DNA of 64,000 bases from an uncultured Winogradskyella sp. (GCF_947498345.1 NZ_CANMJY010000003.1:124001-188000), one strand, 5' to 3'. Shown: positions 51,238-61,462, counted from the first letter of the stretch. Notes: generated from the letters alone by a model not told the origin. Translations and numbers: made by a program.

Positions 51238-53022
51238 TTGAAGAGTTTAAAGAATCTATTTGTTTTATTGGTACTTTGTAGCTCCGTATTTGGCTTTTCG
51301 CAAGGAAAAGAAAGAATAACGGTGCAGTACTCTGGCAATACCTCATCGAATCCCGATATTGAGGAAGGTGCATTAGTATTTTTAAGAGACGAATCGCAAC
51401 AGGTACACTTTGTACACAATGGCGTTAACCTATTCTGTGATAAAGCCATTTACTATCAGGATCAGGAGTTTATTGAAGCCTTTAGTAATGTGGTAATGAA
51501 GCAGGGAGATTCCATTAATATGGTCGCTAAATATGTGGAATACAGTGGTAAAACAGAATTGGCTTTTGCACAAGGAGATGTGGTTTTAACCGAACCACAA
51601 TCCACACTAACCACAGATAAGCTTTATTTAGACCGAACACGTCAGCTCGCCTACTACAATACCAAAGGTAAAGTGGTGCGCGACTCTTCGGGTACAATTA
51701 CAAGCCAAATCGGTAGGTATTATATGAATGCCAGAAAGTATCAATTTACAAAAGATGTGGTTTTGGTCAATCCAGATTACACTTTAAATACTGAGCGACT
51801 TGACTTCTTTCCAGATAATGGTCATGCTTACCTGTTTGGACCTTCTACTATTGTAGGCGAAACCAGTGAAGTCTATTGCGAACGTGGTTTTTATGATACC
51901 AATAACGATACGGGCTATTTTCAGCGCAATGCAAAAATTAATTATGAAAACAGAGTCGTAGAAGGTGACAGTCTCTTTTTTGACAGAAACCGAAGTTTTG
52001 CTTCAGCCACTAACAATATTACCGTTACAGACACCATTAATAATAGTATTGTTAAAGGGCATTATGCCGAAGTTTGGCGCGATAAAGACTCCTTATTTAT
52101 CACCAAACGTGCTTTAGCCATTACGGTACAAGAAAAAGATTCGGTCTATTTACATGCAGATACCTTAATGGTTACAGGTAAAGCAGATAATCGTATTACA
52201 AGAGCGTTTTACAATGCACGGCTTTACAAGAGTGATTTAGCAGGTAAATCAGACTCTATTCATGTTAATCACCAAACAGGAGTAACACAATTTATTAACT
52301 TAGATCGTTTTAGTTCTACAGATGCCTTTGCCATTGCCCGAAAACCTGTGCTATGGAATTTAGGTAATCAAATGACAGGAGATACTATTCATTTAATTTC
52401 TAATGTTGAGACCGAAAAACTAGATTCACTAAAAGTATTTAACAATGCATTTTTAGTGAGCAAAGATACCATTAGCGAGGATGCTTTTAACCAAGTTAAG
52501 GGGCAACGGCTCATTGGCTTATTTAAAGACAATGAGTTGTACAATGTCGATATTATAAAAAATGCTGAAACGATTCGCTATATGCGAAACGATAAAAACG
52601 AACTCATCGGTATACAAAAATCTAAATCGGGAAGTATCAATATTCAAATTGTTGAAAAAGCCATTGACGAAGTGCGATTTATTAACCAAATTGATGGAAA
52701 TATTTTCCCTGAGTCCGATTTCCCAAAAAGCGGAAGAAAACTTAGGGGCTTTGATTGGCGAGGTGAAGAACGACCAAACTCTGTAGACGATTTATTTAAA
52801 GACGATCCTCCTTTAGTATTACCAGTTATTAAAGGCTTAGAAGAATACGTACCTCCAGAAGAATTTACTAATGAAGATGTAGAAAAACGTATTGAAGAAG
52901 CGGGAAAAGCAACACCCAAAAAGACCAATAAAGCGGCTAGAAATGTACCCAAAAAGCGTGCTGCTACGCCCAAAAAAGGGAAACCTAAACCTTTTGATCC
53001 TTCACAAACCAAACAACAGTAA
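51238..53022 (+). CDS. OstA-like (LptA/LptD N-terminal domain) protein
   Basis: This 594-residue periplasmic protein has a signal peptide (KNLFVLLVLCSSVFGFSQG) and repeated short beta elements of the OstA/LptA type, for example LVFLRDESQQVHFVHNGVNL and YYQDQEFIEAFSNVVMKQGD. The long lysine- and proline-rich C-terminus (about 560-594) is typical of the Bacteroidota form. It probably contributes to lipopolysaccharide transport across the periplasm. It starts at TTG 51238, the only start that keeps a signal peptide. The aminotransferase gene begins 3 bp after its stop. Confidence 0.88.
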   Translation: MKSLKNLFVLLVLCSSVFGFSQGKERITVQYSGNTSSNPDIEEGALVFLRDESQQVHFVHNGVNLFCDKAIYYQDQEFIEAFSNVVMKQGDSINMVAKYVEYSGKTELAFAQGDVVLTEPQSTLTTDKLYLDRTRQLAYYNTKGKVVRDSSGTITSQIGRYYMNARKYQFTKDVVLVNPDYTLNTERLDFFPDNGHAYLFGPSTIVGETSEVYCERGFYDTNNDTGYFQRNAKINYENRVVEGDSLFFDRNRSFASATNNITVTDTINNSIVKGHYAEVWRDKDSLFITKRALAITVQEKDSVYLHADTLMVTGKADNRITRAFYNARLYKSDLAGKSDSIHVNHQTGVTQFINLDRFSSTDAFAIARKPVLWNLGNQMTGDTIHLISNVETEKLDSLKVFNNAFLVSKDTISEDAFNQVKGQRLIGLFKDNELYNVDIIKNAETIRYMRNDKNELIGIQKSKSGSINIQIVEKAIDEVRFINQIDGNIFPESDFPKSGRKLRGFDWRGEERPNSVDDLFKDDPPLVLPVIKGLEEYVPPEEFTNEDVEKRIEEAGKATPKKTNKAARNVPKKRAATPKKGKPKPFDPSQTKQQ

Positions 53023-53025
53023 TAC

Positions 53026-54201
53026 TTGCGGCACGACTTTATAAGATATCAGGCGCAGACGACACCTCATCCTTTAGCGATGGAGGTTAGCCATGCTAAA
53101 GGTTCTTATATCTATGATAAAAATGGCAAAGCTTATCTCGATTTTGTTGCTGGTGTGTCTGCATGCAGTTTAGGACATTCGCACCCTAAAGTGGTCAATG
53201 CCATTAAAACGCAATTAGATAAATATCTCCATGTAATGGTCTATGGAGAATACATACAAGAACCTGCGCTTGAGTTATCTAAACTTTTAGCAAAACATTT
53301 ACCCGCACCTTTAGAAAGTACCTATTTGGTAAATTCGGGTACCGAAGCTATTGAAGGGAGCCTTAAATTAGCCAGACGATATACAGGTAGAAGCGAAATT
53401 ATTGCTGCTAAAAATGCGTATCACGGTAACACCATGGGTTCATTAAGCTTAATGGATTTTGAAGAACGTAAAACACCTTTTTTTCCGCTAATTCCAGATA
53501 TAAAACATATAACGTTTAATTCTGAAGCTGATTTAAATCAGATTACAGAACATACAGCAGCAGTCATTTTAGAAACCATACAAGGAGGTGCCGGTTTTAT
53601 TGAACCCAACCAAAATTATTTAAAGAACGTACAAGAACGTTGCCGTGAAGTTGGAGCTGTTTTTATATTAGATGAGATACAACCTGGAATGGGCAGAACC
53701 GGAAAACTTTTTGGTTTTGAACATTACAATTGCCAACCCGATATTCTCGTAACTGGTAAAGGGTTAGGTGGAGGCTTACCCATAGGTGCATTTACAGCCT
53801 CAAAAGAAATGATGCATGTGCTAAGCGAAAATCCAAAATTAGGACACATTACGACTTTTGGTGGCAACCCAGTTATAGCAGCAGCAGCTCTAACTACTTT
53901 AAAAGAAATCACTGAAACTGACCTTATGCTAAAAGCGCTGGAAAAAGAGCAGTTAATACGTCAACACCTGCAACATAAGCATATTAAGACTATAAGAGGT
54001 CGTGGTTTAATGCTCGCAGCAATTCTCGAAAATTCAGAGTTGGTAAATGATGTTATCCTTAAAGCACAAGAGCAAGGCTTGATTTTATTTTGGTTGCTTT
54101 TTGAACCCAAAGCCATCAGAATTACTCCTCCACTAACCATTTCTAACGAAGACATCATTAAAGGTTGTAAGCTGATCACTTCAATTTTAGATTCTCAGTA
54201 A
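53026..54201 (+). CDS. Class III (PLP-dependent) aminotransferase
   Basis: This 391-residue enzyme is of the acetylornithine/ornithine aminotransferase fold. Motifs are YLDFVAGVSACSLGHSHPKV, LVNSGTEAIEGSLKLARRYT, AVFILDEIQPGMGRTGKLF and the PLP lysine Lys245 in VTGKGLGGGLPIG. The exact substrate is not decided, since no arginine-biosynthesis neighbours are present. It starts at TTG 53026, 3 bp after the OstA-like gene; in Flavobacteria these two genes are often adjacent. Confidence 0.92.
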   Translation: MRHDFIRYQAQTTPHPLAMEVSHAKGSYIYDKNGKAYLDFVAGVSACSLGHSHPKVVNAIKTQLDKYLHVMVYGEYIQEPALELSKLLAKHLPAPLESTYLVNSGTEAIEGSLKLARRYTGRSEIIAAKNAYHGNTMGSLSLMDFEERKTPFFPLIPDIKHITFNSEADLNQITEHTAAVILETIQGGAGFIEPNQNYLKNVQERCREVGAVFILDEIQPGMGRTGKLFGFEHYNCQPDILVTGKGLGGGLPIGAFTASKEMMHVLSENPKLGHITTFGGNPVIAAAALTTLKEITETDLMLKALEKEQLIRQHLQHKHIKTIRGRGLMLAAILENSELVNDVILKAQEQGLILFWLLFEPKAIRITPPLTISNEDIIKGCKLITSILDSQ

Positions 54202-54362
54202 CCTAATGCTTTTAATTTCAATTAATTGGCTTTTAATTTAAAACAATCTTTAAGTTAAGTTTTATTTCAATGTTAATTAATTTGTTAAAAACATTAGCTC
54301 TATAATCGACGAAGAGCAAATGATAACTGTACTTTTATTCTAGTGAATCATTAAACCGCTAT

Positions 54363-55769
54363 ATGAATTACAGTCACAACGACGAAAATTTTCCGCTTAC
54401 CCGATTTGAATCCATGTTAAAAACAAATGATATTTTGTTTTTTGATTCAAGTGAATTCGAAAACATTATCCACCACTACCTCGAAAACGGTAAAATTGCA
54501 TTAGCAAAACGTGCCATTAAGCTTGGTCTTGAACAACATCCAACATCTATTAACTTAAGATTATTTCAGGTAGAAATTTTAGTCATAGAAAATAAATTTC
54601 ATGAAGCCAATGATATTTTGGATTTGCTTCACAATTTAGAACCTAATAATGAAGAAATTTTTATTCAAAAAGCGAATGTACTATCTAAACAAGATCAACA
54701 TCAAAAAGCTATAGATACTTTATTGATTGCTATAGAGATGTCGAGTACCCCAAGTGATGATGCCGATTTATATGCTTTAGTTGGAATGGAATATCTGTTT
54801 TTAGATCAGTTTGAAAATGCTATAATCTACTTTAAAAAATGTTTGGAAACTGACACTTCCGATTATTCTGCCTTACATAACGTGGTCTATTGCTATGACT
54901 TTTTAGACCAAAATGAAGAAGCCATAACATATTTAAACGCATTTTTAGATAACCATCCCTATTGTGAAGTTGCATGGCATCAATTAGGACGTCAATATTT
55001 TACTATAAAAGACTATGCAAAAGCCAATGCTGCTTTTGATTTTGCTATTATTTCTGATGACACCTTTGTTGGCGCTTATATAGAAAAAGGAAAAGTACTG
55101 GAGAAATTAAAGCATTACAAAGATGCTATAGAAAACTATAAAATTACTTTAGCACTAGATGAACCTACATCTTTTGCGCTCTTAAGAATTGGGCATTGCT
55201 ATGAAAAACTTGGGCAAGAAGATATGGCTTTACAATTTTTCAAAAAAACAGTAGAAGAAGATGCTTTACTAGATAAAGGATGGATTGCTATCACCAAGTT
55301 TTATATGAAGCGCCTTAACTATCCTAAAGCATTACATTACATTAACAAAGCCGTAAATATTGATGGTGAAAACGTTTTATACTGGAAACTTTTCGCTACT
55401 ATTAACAAACGCTTAAATTTCCTTGAAGAAGCAGAAATTGGTTATAAGCGTACTTTAGAACTAGGCAATTACGAACTAGAAACATGGTTAGACAGAAGTG
55501 ATATCTTAACAACCTTAGGTGAGTATGAAGCGGCTATATATAATTTAATTCAGGCTGCAGAATTTTATCCAGAAAATGCAGAAATAGAATATAGACTTGG
55601 CGGTTTGCACTTTACGATTCACCAAACCGAAGAAGGACGTTTTCATCTAAAAAATGCAATTTCACTGAATTCTGATTATAGCTTTATCATCTCGGAGCTA
55701 TTTCCAAAACTTAATGAAAACCTTATGGTAAAAGCCATAATTTCAGAAGCTAAAAAGACTTCCAATTAA
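54363..55769 (+). CDS. Tetratricopeptide repeat protein
   Basis: This 468-residue cytoplasmic protein lacks a signal peptide. It consists of about ten TPR units, for instance HKDAIENYKITLALDEPTSF-like and AKANAAFDFAIISDDTF, evenly spaced from about residue 35 to 455. It is a helical scaffold for protein partners that cannot be named. The position between the aminotransferase and DUF368 genes is conserved in the family, but expression is probably separate, given 160 bp upstream with promoter-like sequence. Confidence 0.88.
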   Translation: MNYSHNDENFPLTRFESMLKTNDILFFDSSEFENIIHHYLENGKIALAKRAIKLGLEQHPTSINLRLFQVEILVIENKFHEANDILDLLHNLEPNNEEIFIQKANVLSKQDQHQKAIDTLLIAIEMSSTPSDDADLYALVGMEYLFLDQFENAIIYFKKCLETDTSDYSALHNVVYCYDFLDQNEEAITYLNAFLDNHPYCEVAWHQLGRQYFTIKDYAKANAAFDFAIISDDTFVGAYIEKGKVLEKLKHYKDAIENYKITLALDEPTSFALLRIGHCYEKLGQEDMALQFFKKTVEEDALLDKGWIAITKFYMKRLNYPKALHYINKAVNIDGENVLYWKLFATINKRLNFLEEAEIGYKRTLELGNYELETWLDRSDILTTLGEYEAAIYNLIQAAEFYPENAEIEYRLGGLHFTIHQTEEGRFHLKNAISLNSDYSFIISELFPKLNENLMVKAIISEAKKTSN

Positions 55770-55854
55770 TACAACTTCTGTTTTTATTAGAATAAATTTA
55801 AAGCAGAACTCGTATAAAAAAATCATACCTTAGCAGTTCTTATTTATTTTAGGA

Positions 55855-56823
55855 ATGCAAAGACGATTTTTTGATTACTTAATTATATCCTTCAAAGGTA
55901 TTGCCATGGGAGCGGCTGATGTTGTCCCTGGTGTTTCTGGAGGAACTATTGCCTTTATTTCTGGTATCTACGAAGAACTCATAGAAAGTATTGACAAAGT
56001 TAATCTTGGCGTTTTTAAGGTGTGGAAACGCGAAGGGTTTAAAACGGCTTGGAAATCTATAAACGGTACATTTTTATTGGTATTATTCTCCGGAATTGCC
56101 ATTAGTATTTTGTCGCTTGCCAAACTCATAAAATGGTTATTACACAACGAGCCTGTTTTATTGTGGTCCTTCTTTTTTGGCTTGGTTTTAGCTAGTATTA
56201 TTTATATTGCGAAACAAATAAAAGCTTGGTCTGTAAAGATCATCGTTGCTATTATAGTGACTTCTATCCTATCCTACTACATCACACTAGCAGAACCTTT
56301 TGCATCACCAGACAGTCCATTTTATTTGTTATTCTGTGGTTTTATTGCCATTATCGCTATGATTTTACCAGGTGTTTCCGGTGCATTTATACTATTAATT
56401 CTAGGAGCTTATCAAACCGCCATAGATACTATAAATAATCTCAGAGATGGCTTATTTAATGGCGATATGGAACTTTTTAAGGATGCACTTTTAAAATTTG
56501 TATTACTTGCAATTGGAGCTGTAATTGGTCTCAAAGTTTTTTCTAAAGCCTTAAACTGGATGTTTAAGCACCAAAAACATCTCACCTTAGCCATTTTAAC
56601 TGGTTTTATGATTGGGTCTCTCAATAAAATATGGCCTTGGAAAGAAATTATAAAAACCCGGATTAATTCTGAAGGCGAAGAAGTAACGCTACTCGACAAA
56701 AGTATTTTACCTTCATCATATAATGGAGACAATCAAATGGTATTGGCTATAGTATTTATTATTATAGGTTTTGGCACGATCTTAATATTAGAACGTTTAG
56801 GAAATCAAAAAAACAAGGCTTAA
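55855..56823 (+). CDS. DUF368 membrane protein, copy 1 (PopT-type)
   Basis: This 322-residue polytopic membrane protein has the DUF368 signatures GIAMGAADVVPGVSGGTIAF and MILPGVSGAFILLILGAY, two halves of an inverted-repeat fold with re-entrant PGVSG elements. Members of DUF368 (PopT) were recently shown to move undecaprenyl phosphate across the inner membrane for cell-wall and polysaccharide synthesis. A paralogue begins at the last base of this gene's stop region. Confidence 0.88.
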   Translation: MQRRFFDYLIISFKGIAMGAADVVPGVSGGTIAFISGIYEELIESIDKVNLGVFKVWKREGFKTAWKSINGTFLLVLFSGIAISILSLAKLIKWLLHNEPVLLWSFFFGLVLASIIYIAKQIKAWSVKIIVAIIVTSILSYYITLAEPFASPDSPFYLLFCGFIAIIAMILPGVSGAFILLILGAYQTAIDTINNLRDGLFNGDMELFKDALLKFVLLAIGAVIGLKVFSKALNWMFKHQKHLTLAILTGFMIGSLNKIWPWKEIIKTRINSEGEEVTLLDKSILPSSYNGDNQMVLAIVFIIIGFGTILILERLGNQKNKA

Positions 56824-57842
56824 TGCAAAGTACCAGAACCCTTAAGGATCGTATTTTCTTGGTCATTAAAGGTCTGGCTATGGGAGCTGCTAATAAGGTA
56901 CCTGGTGTTTCTGGTGGTGTAGTAGCTTTTGTTGCAGGTTTTTATGAAGAGTTTATTTATTCGCTTCAACGTGTTAATAGAACTGCATTCAAACTACTTT
57001 TTAATGGCCGCTTTAAGAGTTTTTATCGCTATATAAATGGTAAATTTTTAGGACTGCTATTCTTAGGAATGATTGTCAGTTATTTTAGTGTTTCTAAAAT
57101 CCTCGATTACCTTATTGTTAATTACGAGCTCTATGTATGGAGCACATTCTTCGGAATGATCTTAGGCTCTATCTATTATATCAGTAAAGATTTTAATGCC
57201 TGGAATATAAAAACAATTACTGCCCTCATTTTGGGTGCCATAGTAGGTATTAGTATAAGTTTTCTAGACCCTGCGATGGAGAATGATAACCTATGGTTTG
57301 TTTTTTTCTGTGGTATCATTAGTGTCTCTGGCATGACACTTCCAGGTTTTTCGGGCTCATTCATTCTTATTTTATTAGGCAATTATGTTTTGCTCCTTGT
57401 GGATTCTGTTAATGCTTTGTATGATACAATAGCAGATCTATTAACTGGTAATTTTGAATTTATAAAAAATGAAGCCAGAGTACGTATGTTAAAAGTTCTT
57501 GGCGTATTTACTTTAGGTTCTGTTACCGGTTTGGTAACCTTTTCTCATATCTTAAATTACATCTTAAAACACTACAAAAATATTACCCTATCTACTATTG
57601 CAGGTTTTATAATTGGGTCGCTTGGAGTCGTTTGGCCTTGGAAAGAAACAATATATAAAACTCATGCTAACGGCAATTTTATTTTGGATTCTACTGGAAA
57701 ACAAATCATTGCAAATTATAAGCGGTATTTACCAGAATTCAACAATGAAACTTATACTGCAATTGCTTATATTGCTTTGGGAATCCTCATTGTATTAGGA
57801 TTAGAATGGTATGGACAACACACAAGAAAACTCAAAACTTAA
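56823..57842 (+). CDS. DUF368 membrane protein, copy 2 (PopT-type)
   Basis: This 339-residue paralogue has GLAMGAANKVPGVSGGVVAF and SGMTLPGFSGSFILILLGNY. Where copy 1 has DVVPG this copy has NKVPG, and the second motif uses PGFSG. The stop of copy 1 overlaps its start by one base (TAATG), and aroE overlaps its end by 32 bp, so all three are translated together. Two copies may allow heteromeric transport or different regulation. Confidence 0.88.
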   Translation: MQSTRTLKDRIFLVIKGLAMGAANKVPGVSGGVVAFVAGFYEEFIYSLQRVNRTAFKLLFNGRFKSFYRYINGKFLGLLFLGMIVSYFSVSKILDYLIVNYELYVWSTFFGMILGSIYYISKDFNAWNIKTITALILGAIVGISISFLDPAMENDNLWFVFFCGIISVSGMTLPGFSGSFILILLGNYVLLLVDSVNALYDTIADLLTGNFEFIKNEARVRMLKVLGVFTLGSVTGLVTFSHILNYILKHYKNITLSTIAGFIIGSLGVVWPWKETIYKTHANGNFILDSTGKQIIANYKRYLPEFNNETYTAIAYIALGILIVLGLEWYGQHTRKLKT

Positions 57843-58572
57843 GTTTGGATTAGTAGGTAGAAATATCTCCTATTCATTTTCGAAAGATTATTTTTTAAAA
57901 AAATTTAAGCACGAAGATTTGCCTCACAATTATGTGAATTTTGACATAAAATCTATAGACGAACTCGATGATATTATCAGAAACACACCAAATCTTAAAG
58001 GCCTTAACGTTACCATTCCTTATAAAGAAGACGTCATCCCAATGTTGGATGATTTAAATAAACGTGCAAAAAAAATTGGTGCTGTTAATACAATAAGAAT
58101 TACACGCTATCAAAAATTAATAGGATACAATACCGATTACTACGGTTTTAAAAAGTCGCTCAAACCCTATCTTAAAAAGCATCATAAACGTGCTTTAATT
58201 TTAGGTACAGGAGGCGCTTCAAAAGCTGTAGCATATGCCCTTAAAAAACTGAAAATCCAATACGATTACGTATCGCGATCAGAAAAGGAAGGTGTAAAAT
58301 TTTTGTATTCAGATTTAACAGAAGATATTATTTCTACCTATACTATTATAATCAACTGTACACCAATTGGCACTTATCCAAACGTAAATAACTGTCCCAA
58401 TATTCCGTACGAAGCCATAACTGAAAATCATATTCTTTACGATCTTATCTACAATCCTGAACAAACTAAATTTTTGAGTTGTGGAGACATTAAAGGAGCC
58501 ACAACTATTAATGGGTTAGAAATGTTAAAACTACAGGCTGAAAAAGCTTGGAGTATCTGGATGAAGTCTTAA
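57811..58572 (+). CDS. aroE: Shikimate dehydrogenase
   Basis: AroE reduces 3-dehydroshikimate with NADPH in the chorismate pathway. This 253-residue protein has FGLVGRNISYSFSKDYFLKK (substrate serine pair), the catalytic lysine region LNVTIPYKEDVIP, GAVNTI, the nucleotide motif ALILGTGGASKAVAYAL and DLIYNPEQTKFL. The start lies inside the preceding DUF368 gene, overlapping by 32 bp; a later start would remove conserved strands. Confidence 0.94.
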   Translation: MDNTQENSKLKFGLVGRNISYSFSKDYFLKKFKHEDLPHNYVNFDIKSIDELDDIIRNTPNLKGLNVTIPYKEDVIPMLDDLNKRAKKIGAVNTIRITRYQKLIGYNTDYYGFKKSLKPYLKKHHKRALILGTGGASKAVAYALKKLKIQYDYVSRSEKEGVKFLYSDLTEDIISTYTIIINCTPIGTYPNVNNCPNIPYEAITENHILYDLIYNPEQTKFLSCGDIKGATTINGLEMLKLQAEKAWSIWMKS

Positions 58573-58651
58573 CACACAGCAAACCCTCTATTTCCTTTGT
58601 AGTTCAAGGAGTTGTTAGTATCTTTAACCTCCTATAATAAATTTATGACTT

Positions 58652-60649
58652 ATGTCTGAGACTGATAACCTGCAAGAAGCAGATGGAAAAAAAGAAGTAG
58701 AGGCACACAATTCTACTCCTAAACAAGATGCGACCAATACGGTTGAGATTGAAGCTAAAACTGATATTGAGGCTAAAACTGAAACTAGCGTTGAGACGGC
58801 ATCTAATGAGACAATAACCGATACAGAAACTACTACTTTAGATTCTAATGAAGAGCATGTAGACGAAATTGAAGCATCCAATGCCGAAGATGCTGAGGAC
58901 GAATCCAATTCTGAGCGTCATGAAGTTGAAGAAAAAGACTACCACGCCATGTCTATGCAAGACTTGGCCACAGAGCTCAATCGACTTTTAAAGCACCATA
59001 AAATTCAAACAATTTCTAAACACGTTAATCAAATTAAGGCAGAATTTAATGCCAAATATAACGAGTTGCTTGAACAGAAAAAGGAAGAGTTTGTAGAAGA
59101 TGGAGGCAATGAAATTGACTTTTACTATACCAACGATACCAAAAGACTTTTCAATCAACTTTATAAAGATTATAAGCAATCTATAAGTAGTTACTACAAA
59201 GAACGCGAACAAAATCTTAAGCAAAATCTAGAAAACAGATTAGCTATTATTGAAGAGATAAAGGGGTTGCTTACTGTTGAAGAAAATATGGGTACAACCT
59301 ACAAAACCTTCAAGGAATTGCAAGAAAAATGGCGTAATGCCGGTCCGATCCCAAGAGATAAGTACAATAATGCCTGGAATACTTATCATCATCATGTGGA
59401 GCGCTTTTATGACTTTTTGCATCTCAATAACGATTTGCGAGACATGGATTTTAAGCATAACTACGATCAAAAAATTAAAATCATAGAACGCGCCGAAGAA
59501 CTCGCCAAAGACAACAATATAAATAGAGTTTTTAGAGAGTTACAAGTACTTCATAAACTATGGAAAGAAGAACTAGGTCCAGTTGCCAAAGCCCATAGAG
59601 AGGAAATTTGGGAGCGTTTTAGTAATGCTACAAAAGCCATCCATGAAAAACGCCAAGAGTATTATGCAGATCTAGATAAAGCCTACGAAAAGAATCTTGA
59701 AAAAAAGGAAGAACTTATTGCTAAAATTCAAAATATAGCAGACGATAAGGCTAGTTCCCATAGTGCATGGCAGAAAAAAATAAAAGCGGTTGAATCTTTA
59801 AGAGAAGATTTCTTTAACGCAGGTAAAGTACCACAAAAGGTAAACGAGGCCACTTGGGCTAAATTTAAAGGTGCTGTTAGAACATTTAATCGTGGGAAAA
59901 ATAAATTCTATAAAGAATTAAAGAAAGACCAATACGAAAATCTTCAGAAGAAAAAAGAACTCATTAAGATTGCTGAAGATAATAAGGACAGTGATGATTT
60001 TAAAACGGTTACTCCTTTGATGAAGAAGATACAGAGCGATTGGAAAAAAATTGGTCATGTACCACGACGCGACAGCGATAAAATCTGGAAACAATTTAAA
60101 GCAGCATGCAACCATTATTTTGATAGAATGCACGCTGAGCGCAAAGCAGAAAATCAGCACCTCTATGATGCTTTTGATAAAAAGGTAAAACTATTAGAAG
60201 AAATTAAAACCATAGAGCTCGGCGGTGATAATAAGGCTAACATTGAGGCTTTAAAAGCAAAAATCGCTGATTGGAAAGCTATAGGTCATGTGCCACAAAA
60301 TAAACGCTATATTGATGGCAAATTCTACAAAGCTATTGACGAGGCCTTTGATAAACTAAAAATGGATAAGGCCAAATTAGACATGGTAAAGTTTGAAAGT
60401 AAGCTCGAAAATTTTGCCACTAATGATAATGACACCAGGCTGCTTGATAATGAACAAAACTTTATTCGTAAAAAAATTGGTGAAGTACAGTCAGAAATTA
60501 CTCAACTAGAAAATAACCTACAGTTTTTCTCTAATGTAGATTCTGACAACCCATTGGTAAAAGATGTACATAAAAATATTGCCAACCATAAAAAAGAATT
60601 AGATACATGGAAAGCGAAATTAGCTAAGATTCGCGGAATGTATTCTTAA
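58652..60649 (+). CDS. DUF349 domain protein
   Basis: This 665-residue protein has a low-complexity acidic and Thr-rich N-terminus (about 1-90) and five or more DUF349 units from about 205 to 600. Each is a helical pair with a motif such as LQEKWRNAGPIPRDKYNNAW, LHKLWKEELGPVAKAHREEI or WKKIGHVPRRDSDKIWKQF. A C-terminal coiled coil follows. Function is unknown; the family is widespread in Bacteroidota and one of the best conserved genes of unknown role there. It follows aroE after 79 bp. Confidence 0.9.
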   Translation: MSETDNLQEADGKKEVEAHNSTPKQDATNTVEIEAKTDIEAKTETSVETASNETITDTETTTLDSNEEHVDEIEASNAEDAEDESNSERHEVEEKDYHAMSMQDLATELNRLLKHHKIQTISKHVNQIKAEFNAKYNELLEQKKEEFVEDGGNEIDFYYTNDTKRLFNQLYKDYKQSISSYYKEREQNLKQNLENRLAIIEEIKGLLTVEENMGTTYKTFKELQEKWRNAGPIPRDKYNNAWNTYHHHVERFYDFLHLNNDLRDMDFKHNYDQKIKIIERAEELAKDNNINRVFRELQVLHKLWKEELGPVAKAHREEIWERFSNATKAIHEKRQEYYADLDKAYEKNLEKKEELIAKIQNIADDKASSHSAWQKKIKAVESLREDFFNAGKVPQKVNEATWAKFKGAVRTFNRGKNKFYKELKKDQYENLQKKKELIKIAEDNKDSDDFKTVTPLMKKIQSDWKKIGHVPRRDSDKIWKQFKAACNHYFDRMHAERKAENQHLYDAFDKKVKLLEEIKTIELGGDNKANIEALKAKIADWKAIGHVPQNKRYIDGKFYKAIDEAFDKLKMDKAKLDMVKFESKLENFATNDNDTRLLDNEQNFIRKKIGEVQSEITQLENNLQFFSNVDSDNPLVKDVHKNIANHKKELDTWKAKLAKIRGMYS

Positions 60650-60653
60650 AAAT

Positions 60654-60687
60654 CAAAACCCATCTGTGTTCTACAGATGGGTTTTGT
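60654..60687 (+). terminator. Terminator after the DUF349 gene
   Basis: A 14-bp perfect stem (CAAAACCCATCTGT / ACAGATGGGTTTTG) has a 5-base loop. It is placed 4 bp after the stop codon. Confidence 0.87.
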
Positions 60688-60857
60688 CCTAACTAAACTA
60701 AATTAACCTTAATTATAACCGCTTAAAAATAATTAAGATCTCCTACTAAGATTATAAAAACGTTTTGCTTCTATATACTGTAATTACGTACAGAAATTAA
60801 TATTAGATGTTTCATTTTAAAATTTTTGAGAATTTTAACAAATAAGCCTCTGTTTCA

Positions 60858-60908
60858 TTTGTGATGACATTTTTAACATATTTCGATTTATAGTTATAAC
60901 TATAAATC
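60858..60908 (+). promoter_or_regulatory. Promoter with 24-bp perfect palindrome
   Basis: A -33 TTTG (60858-60861) and a -7-like TATTTCG (about 60879-60885) precede a 24-bp perfect palindrome (GATTTATAGTTA, then its complement, 60885-60908) that covers the expected transcription start. The gene's ATG follows 8 bp later. The palindrome may be a repressor site or a leader hairpin. Confidence 0.55.
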
Positions 60909-60916
60909 TAAAAACA

Positions 60917-61462
60917 ATGAAATTCTTAAAATACTTACCACTATTACTATTTGTATTTATGTATTCGTGCTCTAACAGTGACGATTCGGAAGAGGGACAG
61001 CAGCAAGAAAATGGTTCTGTTAGTATAACTTTCTCTGATGGTAGAAGTTATATTTTAGATCAGATAAACGCCACCTATAATGATTATTACGAACTTGGTG
61101 GCCAACAGCAACTCAAAATAACTGCAACTTCTTCTGACCCTTCAGTTACAGGAACACTTAATATTGAACTATATGACAATACATCTGATAACCAAAATTT
61201 TGTAGATGGAGCTTCTGTGCCTTTTCAGATTACTCCCGCTGACACTTTTGGAACCTTAAATTTTATAGATAACAACTCTACTTTCATTGCAAGTACAGGA
61301 GCCCTTGAGATTACCCATTTGGTTTTTAATACTGGTGTAAATCCTGAAAATATAATTTTTTCAGCAAGTATAGACACCTCTAATGGAAGTGGACTTATAC
61401 TTCTTGGAAATATCTTGAACATAAAAATGTTTTGCGCTGCAGATGCAGAATGTGGAGGCTAA
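60917..61462 (+). CDS. Small lipoprotein, unknown function
   Basis: This 181-residue lipoprotein (Cys in LFVFMYSCSNS) has a Ser/Asp/Glu/Gln-rich linker and a beta-rich C-terminal domain with ITFSDGRSYILDQINATY and a final Cys pair, FCAADAEC. No family is recognised. A palindrome sits over its predicted transcription start. Its stop overlaps by 4 bp with that of the convergent mazG gene, so the two transcripts end against each other. Confidence 0.7.
   Translation: MKFLKYLPLLLFVFMYSCSNSDDSEEGQQQENGSVSITFSDGRSYILDQINATYNDYYELGGQQQLKITATSSDPSVTGTLNIELYDNTSDNQNFVDGASVPFQITPADTFGTLNFIDNNSTFIASTGALEITHLVFNTGVNPENIIFSASIDTSNGSGLILLGNILNIKMFCAADAECGG

Noticed and set aside
58652..58930. Minus-strand ORF of about 94 residues at 58624-58908
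   Set aside because: It is the shadow of the acidic low-complexity N-terminus of the DUF349 gene and has only Ser/Val-rich sequence.
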